Below are positions 14,517-15,947 of a DNA stretch of 15,947 nucleotides, piece after piece. The translations under genes and the position numbers were made by a program. This DNA comes from Paludibacter sp. (GTDB lineage Bacteria > Bacteroidota > Bacteroidia > Bacteroidales > Paludibacteraceae), in assembly GCA_030655595.1 (NCBI GenBank), contig JAUSNQ010000136.1, positions 1 through 15,947 on the forward strand, given 5' to 3'. Numbering within the stretch: the first letter of the stretch is position 1; every line of letters begins with the position of its first letter. The notes beneath the pieces are model-generated. The model was not told the origin of the DNA. It worked only from the letters and a program-made list of their open reading frames with translations, and did no database searches.

Positions 14517-15947
14517 TTAATCTAATTTTAATACAGCCAGGAAAGCCTTTTGGGGGACTTCCACGGAACCAATTTGTTTCATGCGTTTCTTGCCTTTCTT
14601 CTGTTTTTCCAATAATTTTCTTTTCCGACTGATGTCACCCCCGTAACATTTGGCTGTTACATCTTTACGGACTGCCTTAATCGTTTCGCGGGAAATGATT
14701 TTTGCTCCGATAGCTGCCTGAATGGCGATATCGAATTGTTGTCTTGGGATGAGTTCTTTCAGTTTCTCACACATTCGGCGACCCAGAGATACTGCATTGT
14801 CGAAGTGAATCAGGGAGGACAGTGCATCAACAGGTTCACCATTGAGTAAGATGTCCAATTTGATTAGTTTCGATGGTCTGTAATCTTGTGGGTGGTAATC
14901 GAAAGAAGCATATCCTTTAGAAATACTTTTCAATCTGTCGTAAAAATCAAAAACAATTTCTCCGAGAGGTAAATCAAAAACTAATTCCATCCTGTTTCCG
15001 GATATGTAATCTTGTTTCAGCAATTCGCCGCGTTTATCCAAACACAAGGTCATGATTTGACCGATATAATCTGTTCTGGTTATGATAGAAGCACGAATAT
15101 AAGGCTCTTCAATCCGGTCTATCATCATGATGTCTGGCAATCCCGATGGATTATGTACTTCCAGATACTCGTCTTTTTTTGTATAGACTTTATACGAAAC
15201 GTTTGGTACAGTAGTAATTACATTCATGTCGAACTCCCTTTCGAGCCGTTCCTGAACAATTTCCATGTGCAGCATGCCTAAAAAGCCGCAGCGAAATCCA
15301 AATCCCAATGCAACAGACGATTCCGGTTCAAAAGTCAGCGAAGCATCATTCAATTGTAGCTTCTCAATGGATGATCTTAAATCTTCAAAATCTTCTGTGT
15401 CGATTGGATAGACCCCTGCATAAACCATGGGCTTTACTTCTTCAAAACCTTCAATAACATTGCTGCATGGACGTTTTACGTGTGTAATTGTATCACCCAC
15501 TTTGACTTCCTTGGAGCTTTTAATACCTGAAATGATATAGCCTACGTTACCCGCACTCAATTGTTGCATGGGAACCATGTCTAATCTCAAAATGCCTATT
15601 TCGTCAGCATTGTAGTTTTTCTCGGTCGCCACAAATTTAACCAAGTCACCTTTGTTGATGGTTCCGTTAATAATTTTAAAATAAGCAATGATGCCCCGGA
15701 ATGAATTGAAAACCGAGTCAAAGATTAAGCATTGGAGTGGTGCGTCCGGATCTCCTTTGGGTGCAGGCACTTTTTCAATAATTGCCCGGAGTATTTCATC
15801 AACTCCCAATCCTGTTTTGCCACTTGCGCGGATGATATCCTCTCTTTTGCACCCCAGCAAATCAACAATTTGATCTTCTACTTCCTCGGGCATGGCAGTT
15901 TCCATGTCCATTTTATTCATCACCGGAATGATTTCCAGATCATGTTC
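14517..15947 (-). CDS. lepA: Elongation factor 4 (LepA), 5' end missing
   Basis: The open frame runs from the stop at 14517 to the window edge, giving 476 residues of a protein normally about 595-600 long. The visible part begins inside the GTPase domain (EHDLEIIP, then the G4 motif NKMD). Next come the region [14 protein letters not shown], domain II ([11 protein letters not shown]), domain III, the EF-G-like domain with [13 protein letters not shown], and the LepA-specific C-terminal domain ending [21 protein letters not shown]4 binds the ribosome like EF-G and influences initiation or back-translocation. The P-loop and switch motifs lie beyond the edge. The apparent start at 15923 is an internal GTG, not the real start. 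nhaA follows after 90 bases and may be cotranscribed. Confidence 0.96.
   Translation of the reverse strand, partial: EHDLEIIPVMNKMDMETAMPEEVEDQIVDLLGCKREDIIRASGKTGLGVDEILRAIIEKVPAPKGDPDAPLQCLIFDSVFNSFRGIIAYFKIINGTINKGDLVKFVATEKNYNADEIGILRLDMVPMQQLSAGNVGYIISGIKSSKEVKVGDTITHVKRPCSNVIEGFEEVKPMVYAGVYPIDTEDFEDLRSSIEKLQLNDASLTFEPESSVALGFGFRCGFLGMLHMEIVQERLEREFDMNVITTVPNVSYKVYTKKDEYLEVHNPSGLPDIMMIDRIEEPYIRASIITRTDYIGQIMTLCLDKRGELLKQDYISGNRMELVFDLPLGEIVFDFYDRLKSISKGYASFDYHPQDYRPSKLIKLDILLNGEPVDALSSLIHFDNAVSLGRRMCEKLKELIPRQQFDIAIQAAIGAKIISRETIKAVRKDVTAKCYGGDISRKRKLLEKQKKGKKRMKQIGSVEVPQKAFLAVLKLD

Noticed and set aside
1..15947. Mobile elements, CRISPR arrays, toxin-antitoxin or defence genes
   Set aside because: I looked for transposase or integrase frames, regularly spaced repeats, and small paired genes, and saw none; every substantial frame belongs to a housekeeping gene or shadows one.

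Overview
The window is chromosomal housekeeping DNA from a member of the Bacteroidota, most likely order Bacteroidales. Three things point there. The proteins read like Bacteroidales orthologues, including GldH, the Bacteroidetes form of TrmB, a carboxyspermidine-pathway dehydrogenase and a TSP3/OmpA porin. Exact matches to the Bacteroidetes -7 promoter element TAnnTTTG lie in front of six genes, and in three cases one rules out a longer upstream start codon. Start codons have A-rich leaders without clear Shine-Dalgarno sequences. The genus cannot be fixed from this stretch. There are no tRNA or rRNA genes, CRISPR arrays, phage genes or transposases, and no gene-free stretch longer than about 190 bases.

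Layout. (1) 1-2876, minus strand: pepD (dipeptidase), an HD-domain phosphohydrolase, and the first 22 codons of lpxD (lipid A synthesis), which has its own candidate promoter. (2) 3028-7751, plus strand: a tight run holB - ricT - gldH - trmB - mrp (clamp-loader subunit, PSP1/RicT protein, lipoprotein, tRNA m7G46 methyltransferase, MinD-like ATPase), with two coding overlaps. (3) 7943-9208, plus strand: an OmpA-family outer-membrane protein with its own promoter, closed by a strong hairpin that also serves the converging gene. (4) 9286-12511: a polyamine locus. aguA and aguB (agmatine to putrescine) run on the minus strand. A carboxy(nor)spermidine dehydrogenase gene (putrescine towards spermidine) runs divergently from aguA, and the two -7 boxes lie only 30 bp apart. 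(5) 12511-13032: a single short CHR-family (chromate) transporter gene whose ATG overlaps the dehydrogenase stop by one base. (6) 13044-15947, minus strand: nhaA (Na+/H+ antiporter) and the 3' four fifths of lepA (elongation factor 4), cut by the window edge.

Together the genes cover core functions: replication, tRNA modification, translation, cell envelope, peptide salvage, ion homeostasis and spermidine synthesis. I see no convincing undescribed multi-gene system. The points most worth a second look are an Mrp/ApbC homologue with no cysteine at all, a RicT homologue with a duplicated C-X4-CC motif and no RicA/RicF gene nearby, a solitary half-size CHR transporter coupled to a polyamine gene, the compact divergent polyamine promoter, and a palindrome in the aguA-aguB gap that resembles a dispersed repeat.
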